Positions 7,157 through 15,330 of a stretch of DNA of 43,000 nucleotides are shown one piece after another. The position numbers and the translations under genes are program-made. Every line of letters begins with the position of its first letter. The stretch's first letter is position 1. This DNA comes from JACRAO01 sp964490895. GTDB lineage: Bacteria > Bdellovibrionota > UBA1018. The DNA is taken from assembly GCA_964490895.1 (NCBI GenBank), contig CAZBEI010000092.1:1-43000 (forward strand). The letters run 5' to 3'. Below the pieces are notes generated by a model. It was not told where the DNA came from, did no database searches, and saw only the letters and a program-made list of their open reading frames with translations.

Positions 7157-9391
7157 CTAGCCTTTGAGTCTTGCCTCGAGTCGATTGCCCGCAGCTTTGT
7201 GATCTAAGATGAGGCGTGTTTTTTCTGCAATGACACTGCCGGCTTCTAAGGCAGGCAGCCCGGCAGAGTAAATATTAGAAAGCACAGTGTATTCGAACTG
7301 GATATTGGGATTTTCGCTAAAAAGAGCTGCTTTTTTCTGAGCTTCCTGGTCTAAAAGTTGGTACACCCAATAACAAGACATGCTTTGGGAGGCAAGCGCG
7401 TCTCCTCCAGGGCGTTCGCCGATGAGTAAAATCGTGAGCTCGTTTTTTAGAGTGAGAGCCAAGTGCTCTGCAGCCTTGACCCTCCCCAGCGGAAATAAAA
7501 TGGGCTGCTCTAATTTTAAGCCCATGCTCTTGAGCCCATCTGATAAAACTAAAAATAAATCCCTAAAGTTGTGGTGAATGGCCTCGCTACTTAAGCCATC
7601 GGTCACTGCAATTTGGACCTTGGGAGGTGTTTGTGAAAAAATTTTTAATTTTAAAATACTTTCTTCGTCTAAGCGTGACCCCAGCTCTGGAGAATTGAGG
7701 TGGCTTTCTTTGTTTTTTGCGCGAGTGCTTAAAACTAAAAAGGGAGTTATTTTTTGTAGGTCTATAATATTGAGGTCACTTTGGATGGCTTTTCGCGCCA
7801 AAGCCTGATTGAGCTTAAGTTCACGCGTGACTTTGTCAGAAGGTCTAGAGCCTGCGTTTTCTAATCCATAAAGTGCAGGAGTGGCTTTGAGGAGTTCCTG
7901 AAATTCTGTCTCAGAACTGCAAAAAATCTTCGGATTGCCCCAATTTTCGCCCCGAATGATTTCACCACTTGCAGTGCGAGCGAAAATCTTTTTTTCTAAT
8001 GCCCATTCTAAATACTCTGGAGTTGTTTTTTTGCCATAGATTTCTCTGAGCGTCTGATTGTCATGCCCGCTCGTATCAAAGTAAGCGAGCATTCGGTCTG
8101 TGTTTAAGCACACATCCATATAGTAATTGGCTCCCGCTGCAGTGAGCATTTGAGTGCACATCTGTTGGCCTTCGAGTGTGATTTTTGAGTGGAGTGTATA
8201 GCACGGGGCCATCCCCATGGGCAGTCCCATCAGTTTGCCCATAAACTGATCTTGTAAGTTCGAAATAATGACTTCGAAATTATCCAAGTGAGTTTCGGGC
8301 CCAATAAATCCAGTGACATTGTTGACCATGAAAGGGTCATACCTTCGTGCCAGGCCGTAGGTGAGGGCTTCGGTTGTAGTCATATCAATGCCATTGTGTT
8401 TGCCATAGGAAAACTCGCTGCCCTGGCCGGTTTCGAAATACATAAATTGCTTGCAACTTTTTTCTGAAAGTTTGAGGGGCCCTCTCTCAGCCATGGTTTG
8501 GTAAGCATGGTCTAATAACTCTACAGTGATATCAAATTCAGTGAGGTTTGTTTTTTCAGTGCCCGCCAAACTTTGGAACATAATTTCTACTGGGGCGCCT
8601 TTTTCTAGGCATCCCAGTTGAGTTTTGATGTGTGATAAAACACAGATTTGAGTAGGGGCTCCTGTTTGACGTCTGATTTTGTCTAATTGCCTTAGAACGG
8701 CAGAAACACTTTCTACAGTGTCGATAGCAGGATTGACGCCTATCAAAGCGTCTCCCGATCCAAGAGAAAGCCCAATATAACTTAGCATTGTGATGCCACG
8801 CAAATCATCGGTCGGGTGGTTGGGCTGCAATCGAGAGGAGAGAGTCCCAGGCAATCCCAAAGTTGTTCTGGCGCGCGTGGGAGTGTGGATTTTTTGAGTG
8901 ACTAAAATGAGTTCATGGGTGTCTAAAAGCTTGGTGAGCGAAGCTACCATGACTCCTGTCATAGCGCGGCCAATAGCTTTGATGTCTTCGCCAGTATGAG
9001 ATTTTAAGAAATAATCTTTGAGTTCACCTAAAGTCCATTTCGAAATTTTCTCAAACCGCTCTAAATCAATATCATAATTGACTCTCATCACAGAGTCGAT
9101 TTCGCCCTCACCATTGGTGAGTGGGTGTTTGTAGAGGTGTTCTAAGGTGAGAGTGGAGAGAATGGAGCGGGCCGCTTCGCGAGTAGCCTCATCTGGAGCC
9201 GAGAGTTTGGCATTTCTGTCTCCTGCTTTGCTAAAGTCAGCAGCACCTAAAAGACTTTTGAGTCCAAAAAAAGTAAAGGTGTTGCCTAGAAAACAGAGCT
9301 CGTATTTTTCTTCTTTTAATTTTTCCGGTGATTTTTTTGGCAAGTTTTCGGGCGAGTCTTTTGGAATGCTGATCTGATCGAGTGGTCGCAT
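7157..9391 (-). CDS. eutBC: Ethanolamine ammonia-lyase, EutB-EutC fusion
   Basis: One frame of about 744 residues holds both subunits of the adenosylcobalamin-dependent enzyme that turns ethanolamine into acetaldehyde and ammonia. Residues of about 30-490 match EutB, with GEGEIDSVMRVNYD, SYIGLSLGSGDALIGVNP and MDVCLNTDRMLAY. Residues from about 500 match EutC, with TDGLSSEAIHHN, LFPLGRVKA, LLIGERPG and TVLSNIYSAGLP. Normal EutB and EutC are separate, about 450 and 290 residues; here the EutC part is somewhat short (about 240), with its N-terminal region reduced. ATG 9391 is used; a TTG at 9409, directly after the EutA stop, is also in frame. The gene follows eutA without a gap, so they form an operon. 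No eutH, adenosyltransferase or shell gene is nearby. Confidence 0.92.
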   Translation of the reverse strand: MRPLDQISIPKDSPENLPKKSPEKLKEEKYELCFLGNTFTFFGLKSLLGAADFSKAGDRNAKLSAPDEATREAARSILSTLTLEHLYKHPLTNGEGEIDSVMRVNYDIDLERFEKISKWTLGELKDYFLKSHTGEDIKAIGRAMTGVMVASLTKLLDTHELILVTQKIHTPTRARTTLGLPGTLSSRLQPNHPTDDLRGITMLSYIGLSLGSGDALIGVNPAIDTVESVSAVLRQLDKIRRQTGAPTQICVLSHIKTQLGCLEKGAPVEIMFQSLAGTEKTNLTEFDITVELLDHAYQTMAERGPLKLSEKSCKQFMYFETGQGSEFSYGKHNGIDMTTTEALTYGLARRYDPFMVNNVTGFIGPETHLDNFEVIISNLQDQFMGKLMGLPMGMAPCYTLHSKITLEGQQMCTQMLTAAGANYYMDVCLNTDRMLAYFDTSGHDNQTLREIYGKKTTPEYLEWALEKKIFARTASGEIIRGENWGNPKIFCSSETEFQELLKATPALYGLENAGSRPSDKVTRELKLNQALARKAIQSDLNIIDLQKITPFLVLSTRAKNKESHLNSPELGSRLDEESILKLKIFSQTPPKVQIAVTDGLSSEAIHHNFRDLFLVLSDGLKSMGLKLEQPILFPLGRVKAAEHLALTLKNELTILLIGERPGGDALASQSMSCYWVYQLLDQEAQKKAALFSENPNIQFEYTVLSNIYSAGLPALEAGSVIAEKTRLILDHKAAGNRLEARLKG

Positions 9392-9409
9392 GGTTAGCTT
9401 ATTACACAA

Positions 9410-10768
9410 TCAATGCGGATTTGTATAGAGTGAAACTGGAATAACTCCGTTTTTCACTGCTCCAAGGCTGACAAATTGTGCCTTTTTTGGATTCACCTCA
9501 AGTTCATCGATGACAATGAGGTTGAGTGCAGAATTTCCCCAGTCGTTGAGATAGTTTCCCAGTGTTTTCCCGATGTTTTTGGGGACAAATAAGACAATGG
9601 GGGATCGAAGTGTAAGGAGGCTGTTTTTAATTCGATCTACAAAAGATTTTATTTCTGACAGATTTTTTAAGTGTGCAGAAATGGTAAAAGCGGCTGCAGT
9701 TTGAGATTTTTGAGCTAAATCAAGGGCACTCTCAATTTCTCCTAAGATCGGCACGTCGAGGCAGGGGAGGTGCGCCAAAGGGCTCAGGTAAACAGTCGAG
9801 CCAGAGATTTCAGTACTGCCCAGAACTAAACCGTAGAGGGTGGCTCGCCCCAGGTGTTTGGGGAGGTGGGTTTTTAGATTTCTGGAGAGCAGGGGAGATT
9901 GTAGGATTTTTTGAGCGAGATCGATTCCAAAATCTCCATAAAAAGTAGTGGGTGGCCAGGGTTGTCCCAGAATAAATGAGTAGATCAGTTCTCCTACACC
10001 TCCAGAAAAAGTCAGTTTGAATTCTTTTTTAATTTTAAAATCCGAAAATCCAAAATCCCCATCTCTCAAAAATAGAGGTGGGTCAAAATTTTCTAAAGTT
10101 CTAATATAAAAATTTAATACGCTTTCGATTTCTTGGGGATAAAGCTCCTGGCCCTCTTTTTTCGAAATTTTAAGATACTCTAAAAGTTTTTTTCCATGGG
10201 GAGAAAGTTTTGTGATGAGGTAAGTGCCAGGCTGAAATTGAAAATGCCTAGCTCCAACCCAGAGACAGCCTTGAGACAAGAGCTCTCCTTTTTGCCCTAG
10301 AGCAATATTGCTTGTCCCTCCGCCGATGTCAAAATTGAGAAACATTTGCTCCGGTTCTTTGAGCGAGAGTTCTAGACAGTTGCCCATAAAAGACACCCAA
10401 GACTCGTAGGCGGGATTTCCAGCTAATCCAACGAGAGTTTCTGGGTAGCGCCGTCTAATTTCTTTTGTGATTTCTAATGCGTTTTCTTTGAGTGCTGCTA
10501 GCCCTGTGATGATGACTCCCCCTCGGGTCAGTAGCTCTGGATCAGGGTCTAAATGAGAAAACCACTCACCTAAATTTAAAAGAAGGCTGGGATCTATTTT
10601 TTCTTCTATAAAAGGAGTAAAAATGGGCTCTGAGCGATAGAGGACTTCCAGTTCTCCGCGCTCCATTCGTCCATTGATGCTGTTTTTTAACAAGGGAGCC
10701 TTGGCTATAAGGGCGCTTGAGGTAGTTGAGCCAAAATCCAAGGCAAAAGCTTGCATCCATGTTTGCAT
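9410..10768 (-). CDS. eutA: EutA, ethanolamine ammonia-lyase reactivating factor
   Basis: This 452-residue protein is an actin/Hsp70-like ATPase that removes damaged cobalamin from inactivated ethanolamine ammonia-lyase so that fresh adenosylcobalamin can bind. The N-terminal phosphate-binding segment reads FALDFGSTTSS, NFDIGGGTSN forms the second phosphate loop, and FSGGVGELIY lies in the middle of the protein. These fit EutA and its length is normal (about 450-480). Translation could begin at 10768 or at an ATG 12 bases inside; neither has a good ribosome-binding site. It is the first gene of the eutA-eutBC unit and is divergent from the secreted protein gene at 10884. A possible promoter on the minus strand is TTGTCA-17-TATTTC just upstream. 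Confidence 0.9.
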   Translation of the reverse strand: MQTWMQAFALDFGSTTSSALIAKAPLLKNSINGRMERGELEVLYRSEPIFTPFIEEKIDPSLLLNLGEWFSHLDPDPELLTRGGVIITGLAALKENALEITKEIRRRYPETLVGLAGNPAYESWVSFMGNCLELSLKEPEQMFLNFDIGGGTSNIALGQKGELLSQGCLWVGARHFQFQPGTYLITKLSPHGKKLLEYLKISKKEGQELYPQEIESVLNFYIRTLENFDPPLFLRDGDFGFSDFKIKKEFKLTFSGGVGELIYSFILGQPWPPTTFYGDFGIDLAQKILQSPLLSRNLKTHLPKHLGRATLYGLVLGSTEISGSTVYLSPLAHLPCLDVPILGEIESALDLAQKSQTAAAFTISAHLKNLSEIKSFVDRIKNSLLTLRSPIVLFVPKNIGKTLGNYLNDWGNSALNLIVIDELEVNPKKAQFVSLGAVKNGVIPVSLYTNPH

Positions 10769-10883
10769 CGAAGCAAGAAATACCTTTGTCTACGAAAAAT
10801 GACAATGGGAGAGTCAATAACGTTGTATGGGTTGCGAATAATGCAATAGACTAACAATAGAAATCAGTGTAGAAGTGCTGCGT

Positions 10884-11642
10884 ATGTTAAAAGTCATTAC
10901 AAGCCTGTCGTTGTTGTTTTCTTTAGTTGCTTTTGCACAAGACCATCATCCCACTCCCGGCGGCATATCTACTACTCATGGAATGCTTTTATTTGGGACA
11001 AAAGAAAAAATATACCTTTCTCACTGGCCCATGTTTCACGCTCCCCATGATTACCAGGTTCTTTTCCAAGTAACCTTGAACCCAAAGGTAAAAGAAATAT
11101 ACATCAAGGATGCTGAGGCCACTAAAGATGTAGACAAAATTGTATATTCATTCGAACCAAAACCCTTTGTATTAGAGGATTTTATCAACAATCCAACTCC
11201 CCTGATTGGGTCGATTTCTAGAGGGCATTATGAACAGCAAGATGAAGAAGAACCACACCTTCCCAAGGATATTCAAGTCAATGTAAAGGTACTCTACTCT
11301 AAAAAACTTAACTCAAACACGGAACCGCCCAAAAATGCACAGTATTTAGTCTTTGGAGATAAGTTTGAAACCTTTATGGCCCATGTCATCACTAGTAAAC
11401 CGAGTTTTGACCACATTTTTCAGGTGAAAATCGAAGATAAAACAATAATGGACGCACTCAAAACAAAACCCTTTCTTAAACTCGAACTTCCTGGTTTTTC
11501 TGAAAATCAGGATCTTGATGAAAAACTACAAAACAATCAAGAGCTTTCAGTGCGCCTCGAAGGAAGTGCGGAGATTAAGAAACTTACACTTCTTAAGAAA
11601 CTCTACTCCAACTTAGATTTTACTCCTAGAGACTTAAAATAA
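10884..11642 (+). CDS. Secreted protein of unknown function, His-rich N-terminus
   Basis: The product is about 252 residues with a Sec signal peptide (MLKVITSLSLLFSLVAFA, cleavage before QDHHP). The mature start is His-rich (DHHPTPGG, TTHGM, LSHWPMFHAPHDY), which suggests metal binding. The rest is mostly beta-type with many Lys and Glu. I recall similar secreted proteins with the HGMLLFG...YLSHLPMFH pattern in other bacteria but no assigned function. AGAAG lies 8 bases before ATG 10884; an upstream GTG at 10875 is in frame but lies on that site. It is a single gene, divergent from eutA and followed by a long gene-free gap. Confidence 0.75.
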   Translation: MLKVITSLSLLFSLVAFAQDHHPTPGGISTTHGMLLFGTKEKIYLSHWPMFHAPHDYQVLFQVTLNPKVKEIYIKDAEATKDVDKIVYSFEPKPFVLEDFINNPTPLIGSISRGHYEQQDEEEPHLPKDIQVNVKVLYSKKLNSNTEPPKNAQYLVFGDKFETFMAHVITSKPSFDHIFQVKIEDKTIMDALKTKPFLKLELPGFSENQDLDEKLQNNQELSVRLEGSAEIKKLTLLKKLYSNLDFTPRDLK

Positions 11643-11811
11643 AATTTTAGGGCTTCTGAGTAAGGGGCAATATCCGGGCTAAAGGGATAAGCACTAAAAA
11701 TTATATCAGTGTTTTCAGAAGTTCCACAGCTGGACATACGCGGATTCCTTCGGGAGTTAATATAGGTTGGGTAAGGTGTCTTTTTAGGTGCATGAGAGCC
11801 GGTTGCCAGAT

Positions 11812-11831
11812 TTTTTGATAGGTGTCAAAAA
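11812..11831. repeat. Inverted repeat, first TGATAGGTGTCA hairpin
   Basis: TTTTTGA (11812-11818) and TCAAAAA (11825-11831) pair across the 6-base loop TAGGTG. The core TTTTGATAGGTGTCAAAA is repeated exactly in the neighbouring hairpin 26 bases away. Confidence 0.6.
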
Positions 11832-11836
11832 TACTT

Positions 11837-11870
11837 GCTTGTAATTTTGATAGGTGTCAAAATTACAAGC
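11837..11870. repeat. Perfect 14-bp inverted repeat, second TGATAGGTGTCA hairpin
   Basis: GCTTGTAATTTTGA (11837-11850) and its exact reverse complement (11857-11870) flank the same TAGGTG loop. As RNA it would form a stable hairpin on either strand. There is no T-run, so a simple terminator is unlikely. It shares its core with the preceding hairpin, which points to paired binding sites or a small repeat family. Confidence 0.7.
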
Positions 11871-12071
11871 CTTTCTAAGAACCCTGTCAGATAGCTTTTA
11901 GAAGATCGTTTCTAGTTTTTGAGGGAAAGCCTCTAAAGTTAAAAATCAGAGAAGAAGTCTACTTGGATGAAAACATTCCGGAACAAAAATAATTCCGCTC
12001 TAAGATGAGGTCATGTTCTAATAGCAAGTGTTTTAACTCAGGTTTGCTGTCACGCTTCTAAAAAAATTTCT

Positions 12072-12101
12072 TTACTCAAGTTCTGTCATTCATTGTATAA
12101 A
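12072..12101 (+). promoter_or_regulatory. Candidate promoter before the small membrane protein gene
   Basis: TATAAA (12096-12101) is a good -10 with a weak -35 (TTACTC, 12072-12077, 18-base spacer). The expected transcription start falls on or near GTG 12108, so this mRNA may be leaderless, or translation may begin at ATG 12138. Confidence 0.35.
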
Positions 12102-12107
12102 TAAAGC

Positions 12108-12509
12108 GTGGTTTTGACAAAGCCCTTAAAAAACTTTATGGCCACCTTGTGTGCAAAAGACACCGAGATTTTATCTCAAGTCGATTTGGATCTTGTGTGT
12201 GCGAGGGTAGAAAAATTTATGAGGGGGCTTCCCTTTCATTTCCGAATGACATTTTGGCTGTGTTTATTTTTATTAGAATACGCGATTTTTCCTCTCGTCA
12301 TTAAGTGGAGGCCCTTGTCTTGGATGGAGGTAGAAAATCAGCTCGAGGTTCTAGGTGAGTGGCAGAACTCGCGATTTCACCTCAAACGCATGGTTTTTGA
12401 GTTTGTAAAAAGAATATGTTTACTCCACTTGTTTTCCGAACCTAAGCTCATGATCCACCTTGGGTTTGAGTCGAGTCTCAAAAATAGGGCGGCGCATGTT
12501 TCAAAATAA
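12108..12509 (+). CDS. Small membrane protein of unknown function ahead of GMC oxidoreductase
   Basis: The frame encodes 133 residues with one strongly hydrophobic segment (about 46-66, FRMTFWLCLFLLEYAIFPL) between basic regions. I do not recognise it. It overlaps the GMC oxidoreductase start (ATG 12496) by 14 bases, a typical operon arrangement, which supports a real gene. Small proteins preceding GMC dehydrogenases sometimes act as membrane anchors or accessory subunits, so this may tether the enzyme; that is inference. GTG 12108 and ATG 12138 are both possible starts and neither has a ribosome-binding site. Confidence 0.6.
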   Translation: MVLTKPLKNFMATLCAKDTEILSQVDLDLVCARVEKFMRGLPFHFRMTFWLCLFLLEYAIFPLVIKWRPLSWMEVENQLEVLGEWQNSRFHLKRMVFEFVKRICLLHLFSEPKLMIHLGFESSLKNRAAHVSK

Positions 12510-13995
12510 AATCCAAAATGGCACTGAAATTCAAAAAAATTTGAGCTTAGAGGCAGATGTGGTGATTGTGGGCTCGGGCGCAGGAGGTGCCGTTTTAGCA
12601 AAAGAGCTCTCAGAGGGAGGCAAAAAAGTCATTGTGATCGAAGAAGGAGGGTACCACCCCCCCGAAAGTCACACAGATTTGCCATTTGAGTCTTTGTCCC
12701 GCCTCTATCGATATCAAGGCGTGTTTACCACTCTAGGTACGCCGTTTATCCCGATGCCGATGGGACGCGCGTTGGGTGGAACTACCGTGATTAATTCTGG
12801 TACTTGTTTTAGAACTCCCGCTCCTATTTTTAAAAAATGGCAAGGGCTTGGACTAAAAGACTTAACAGAGGAGGCTTTTAATCCTTTATTCGAAAAAGTC
12901 GAAAAAACAATCCATGTGCAAGAAGTGGATTTTAAGGTGATGAGTCGGTCCAATTCTATCGTCCATGATATTTTGGTCAAAAGAGGCACACCTGGAAAAG
13001 TTCTCAAAAGAAATATCAAAGATTGCGAAGGGTGTGGTTTTTGCTGCTATGGCTGTCCGAGCGGGGCCAAACAAAGCATGGATCGGTCATATCTGCCGCT
13101 GGCATTTCAGGCAGGTGCTCAGGCGTACACGCATTCGCGAGTAAAAAAGATCTTATTTGATAAAAACAAAGCTCAAGGGATTGTGGCCGAATTTTTAAAT
13201 CCATTGGGAAAGCCCAGTGGATTTGTTCTTACCGTTTTGGCGCCCCATGTGATTATTTCTGCTGGTGCTGTTTTTACGCCGCTCATTTTATCCCAAAATC
13301 ATATTAGAAATAAAAATCTCGGACGGCATTTGACCATCCATCCGGCGACTAAAATGTATGCCCGCTTTGATGAAAAAATCAACTCGTGGGAAGGCACCCC
13401 TCAAGCTTACTATATCGATACGCTCAATGACGAAGGCATTATGTTTGAGGGCATTGTGATGCCGCCTGATGTGGTGGGGATGACGGTGCCTTTTAATGGT
13501 AAAAAGCTCAATGGGTTTATGCAACATTACAAATACATGGCGACTTTTGGTTTTTTAATTCAGGACTCAGGATCAGGTAGCGTGCGGCAACTTCCTTTTG
13601 TCGGCCCCAGTGTTTTTTATAATTTAAACAAAGAAGATGTAAAAAAATTTAGAAAAGGGCTAGCTTTTATCAGCCGTATTTTTTTAGAGGGAGGAGCCAA
13701 AGAAGTCATCTCTTTGTTTCATGGAGCCCATGAGCTAAAATCAGAGAGTGACATTCGAGCGCTCGAAAAAATGCCCCTCACACCTATGGACATTGAGTGC
13801 ATGGCATTTCATCCCTTGGGCAGTGCCAGGATGGGAGCAACCTCTGAGAGCGGAGTGGTGGGGGAGGACTATAGAGTTTTTGGATACGATGGACTTTATG
13901 TCTGTGATGGTTCTATCATTCCGACTTCTCTCGGAGTCAATCCTCAAGTTACCATCATGGCTTTTGCTACACGTTTGGCAAATCAACTCCTATAA
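12496..13995 (+). CDS. GMC-family FAD-dependent oxidoreductase with Cys cluster
   Basis: This flavoenzyme of about 499 residues oxidises an alcohol group. The FAD dinucleotide fold is VVIVGSGAGGAVLA near residue 30, followed by EEGG, and GMC features GRALGGTTVINSG and a C-terminal FHPLGSARMG with D-G-S-x-x-P-T-S-L-G-V-N-P follow. The predicted catalytic His is in FHPLG and the Asn in VNPQ. A cysteine cluster CEGCGFCCYGCPSGAKQS sits near residue 180, as in long-chain alcohol oxidase-like GMC proteins, and could bind an iron-sulfur cluster or zinc. ATG 12496 is preferred over TTG 12460 because AGGGCGG lies just upstream. There is no signal peptide. The substrate is unknown; a sterol or fatty alcohol is possible. 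Confidence 0.9.
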   Translation: MFQNKIQNGTEIQKNLSLEADVVIVGSGAGGAVLAKELSEGGKKVIVIEEGGYHPPESHTDLPFESLSRLYRYQGVFTTLGTPFIPMPMGRALGGTTVINSGTCFRTPAPIFKKWQGLGLKDLTEEAFNPLFEKVEKTIHVQEVDFKVMSRSNSIVHDILVKRGTPGKVLKRNIKDCEGCGFCCYGCPSGAKQSMDRSYLPLAFQAGAQAYTHSRVKKILFDKNKAQGIVAEFLNPLGKPSGFVLTVLAPHVIISAGAVFTPLILSQNHIRNKNLGRHLTIHPATKMYARFDEKINSWEGTPQAYYIDTLNDEGIMFEGIVMPPDVVGMTVPFNGKKLNGFMQHYKYMATFGFLIQDSGSGSVRQLPFVGPSVFYNLNKEDVKKFRKGLAFISRIFLEGGAKEVISLFHGAHELKSESDIRALEKMPLTPMDIECMAFHPLGSARMGATSESGVVGEDYRVFGYDGLYVCDGSIIPTSLGVNPQVTIMAFATRLANQLL

Positions 13996-14059
13996 CTAGA
14001 CCTAGGCCGAAATTAAGCTCAGTAAAAATGAGTATACAGGATCAATTTTACGCGATAAA

Positions 14060-15271
14060 ATGGTTACCATGGATCATTTTTACAGCCTTCAAAACTATTG
14101 GACAGACCCCGAGTGGCTACGCAATCGGATGTTATTTCTTTCTGGCCCACGACAGGTGGGGAAAACAACCCTGGTTCAAAATACGCTGTGTGGAGAGTCT
14201 GGTTCTTATTTTAATTGGGATAATCCAAAAATCAGACGTGCTTATCGCGAAGATTCTGATTTTTTTTCTTCAAGCACCTCTCCTTGGATTTGTTTTGATG
14301 AAATCCATAAACGACCTCAATGGAAAAATATCCTCAAAGGAGCATACGATACTTTTAAGGATAAATTTCGCTTTGTCATTACAGGAAGTGCTCGGCTTGA
14401 GGTTTTTAAAAAAAGTGGTGACTCTCTTGTAGGACGGTATTTTAATACGCATCTTTTTCCACTCAATCTAGGAGATTTTAGAAAAAAAGATTTTTCGCAA
14501 CTTCCAGAAAATCCAATGGATTTGCTTGAAAAAGCAGCCTCCACAAAAGACACTCCAGACTTAGAGCCACTTCTCAGTTTGTCCGGATTTCCTGAACCTT
14601 TTTTTTCTGGATCAGAGTCATTCTGGAAAAGGTGGTCCAAGCAACATCAGGAACTTATTATCACAGAAGATTTGAGAGATCTCACAAGGATTGTGAATTT
14701 TGATAAGTTGGAACATTTTTTAAAAATGATGGGCCCCTCTATTGGTCAAACCATCAGTCATCTCCATTTTGCTAACGATTTAGAAACTACCCATGGAACA
14801 ATTAAGCGGTGGTTGCAAGAATTGAACAAAGTTCAGCTACTCTTTCCGGTGCCTCCTTATTCTAAAAAAATTCGAAAGGCCTATCGTCTTGAAAAAAAAT
14901 GGTACTTCATGGATTGGAGAGCTGCTGGTGGGGACAAACTTTTTGAAAACTATGTTGCCTCTACTTTGCACCGAGCGGTTACGCTTTACTCAGATCGTTT
15001 TGGAGAGGATCTTGCTCTGTATTTTATTCGCACCCACGATGGGGCTGAAGTCGATTTCATGATTACAAGAAATGATGTTCCGTGGCTTTTGATTGAAGCA
15101 AAAGAAGGAAAACCAGATCCCACAAGAGCGGTCTATCGATTTTCGAATGAGCTCCATGTTCCCTGCGTCATTGTGACGCGAAAAGCTGGGATTGCAAAAA
15201 AAAACAAAGAAAGTGGAAGACAACCTATCCTCTCTTTGTCCATGAATCGTTTATCTCAAGTGCTGCCCTAG
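14060..15271 (+). CDS. AAA-family ATPase with DUF4143 domain
   Basis: This 403-residue protein belongs to the AAA_14/DUF4143 group. The Walker A is GPRQVGKTT (29-37), the Walker B WICFDE (about 76-81), and a sensor-like VITGSAR follows. The C-terminal DUF4143 part contains GAEVDFMI and LIEAKEG, the D...E-x-K pattern of a PD-(D/E)xK nuclease-like fold. Function is unproven; such genes often vary between strains and are thought to be linked to mobile DNA or defence. ATG 14060 and ATG 14069 are both possible. It is a single gene between the GMC and DUF1704 genes, with no clear operon partner. Confidence 0.88.
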   Translation: MVTMDHFYSLQNYWTDPEWLRNRMLFLSGPRQVGKTTLVQNTLCGESGSYFNWDNPKIRRAYREDSDFFSSSTSPWICFDEIHKRPQWKNILKGAYDTFKDKFRFVITGSARLEVFKKSGDSLVGRYFNTHLFPLNLGDFRKKDFSQLPENPMDLLEKAASTKDTPDLEPLLSLSGFPEPFFSGSESFWKRWSKQHQELIITEDLRDLTRIVNFDKLEHFLKMMGPSIGQTISHLHFANDLETTHGTIKRWLQELNKVQLLFPVPPYSKKIRKAYRLEKKWYFMDWRAAGGDKLFENYVASTLHRAVTLYSDRFGEDLALYFIRTHDGAEVDFMITRNDVPWLLIEAKEGKPDPTRAVYRFSNELHVPCVIVTRKAGIAKKNKESGRQPILSLSMNRLSQVLP

Positions 15272-15330
15272 TCAAATCTTTGACAACTTCATTTCTGATT
15301 CATTCTGTGTCAAAATCATCTTAAGACTTT

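Larger units (their letters stand above)
11643..12107. other. 465-bp gene-free region
   Basis: No frame of useful length begins or continues here on either strand. The only clear structures are two related hairpins at 11812-11831 and 11837-11870, and a short GAGG/CCTC hairpin near 11920-11935. The 3' end holds a candidate promoter for the next gene. The rest could be decayed sequence, a small RNA or a long regulatory zone. Confidence 0.5.

Noticed and set aside
14028..14432. 134-residue frame with hydrophobic stretches
   Set aside because: It overlaps the Walker A and B region of the AAA/DUF4143 ATPase in another frame; the ATPase motifs are unambiguous.
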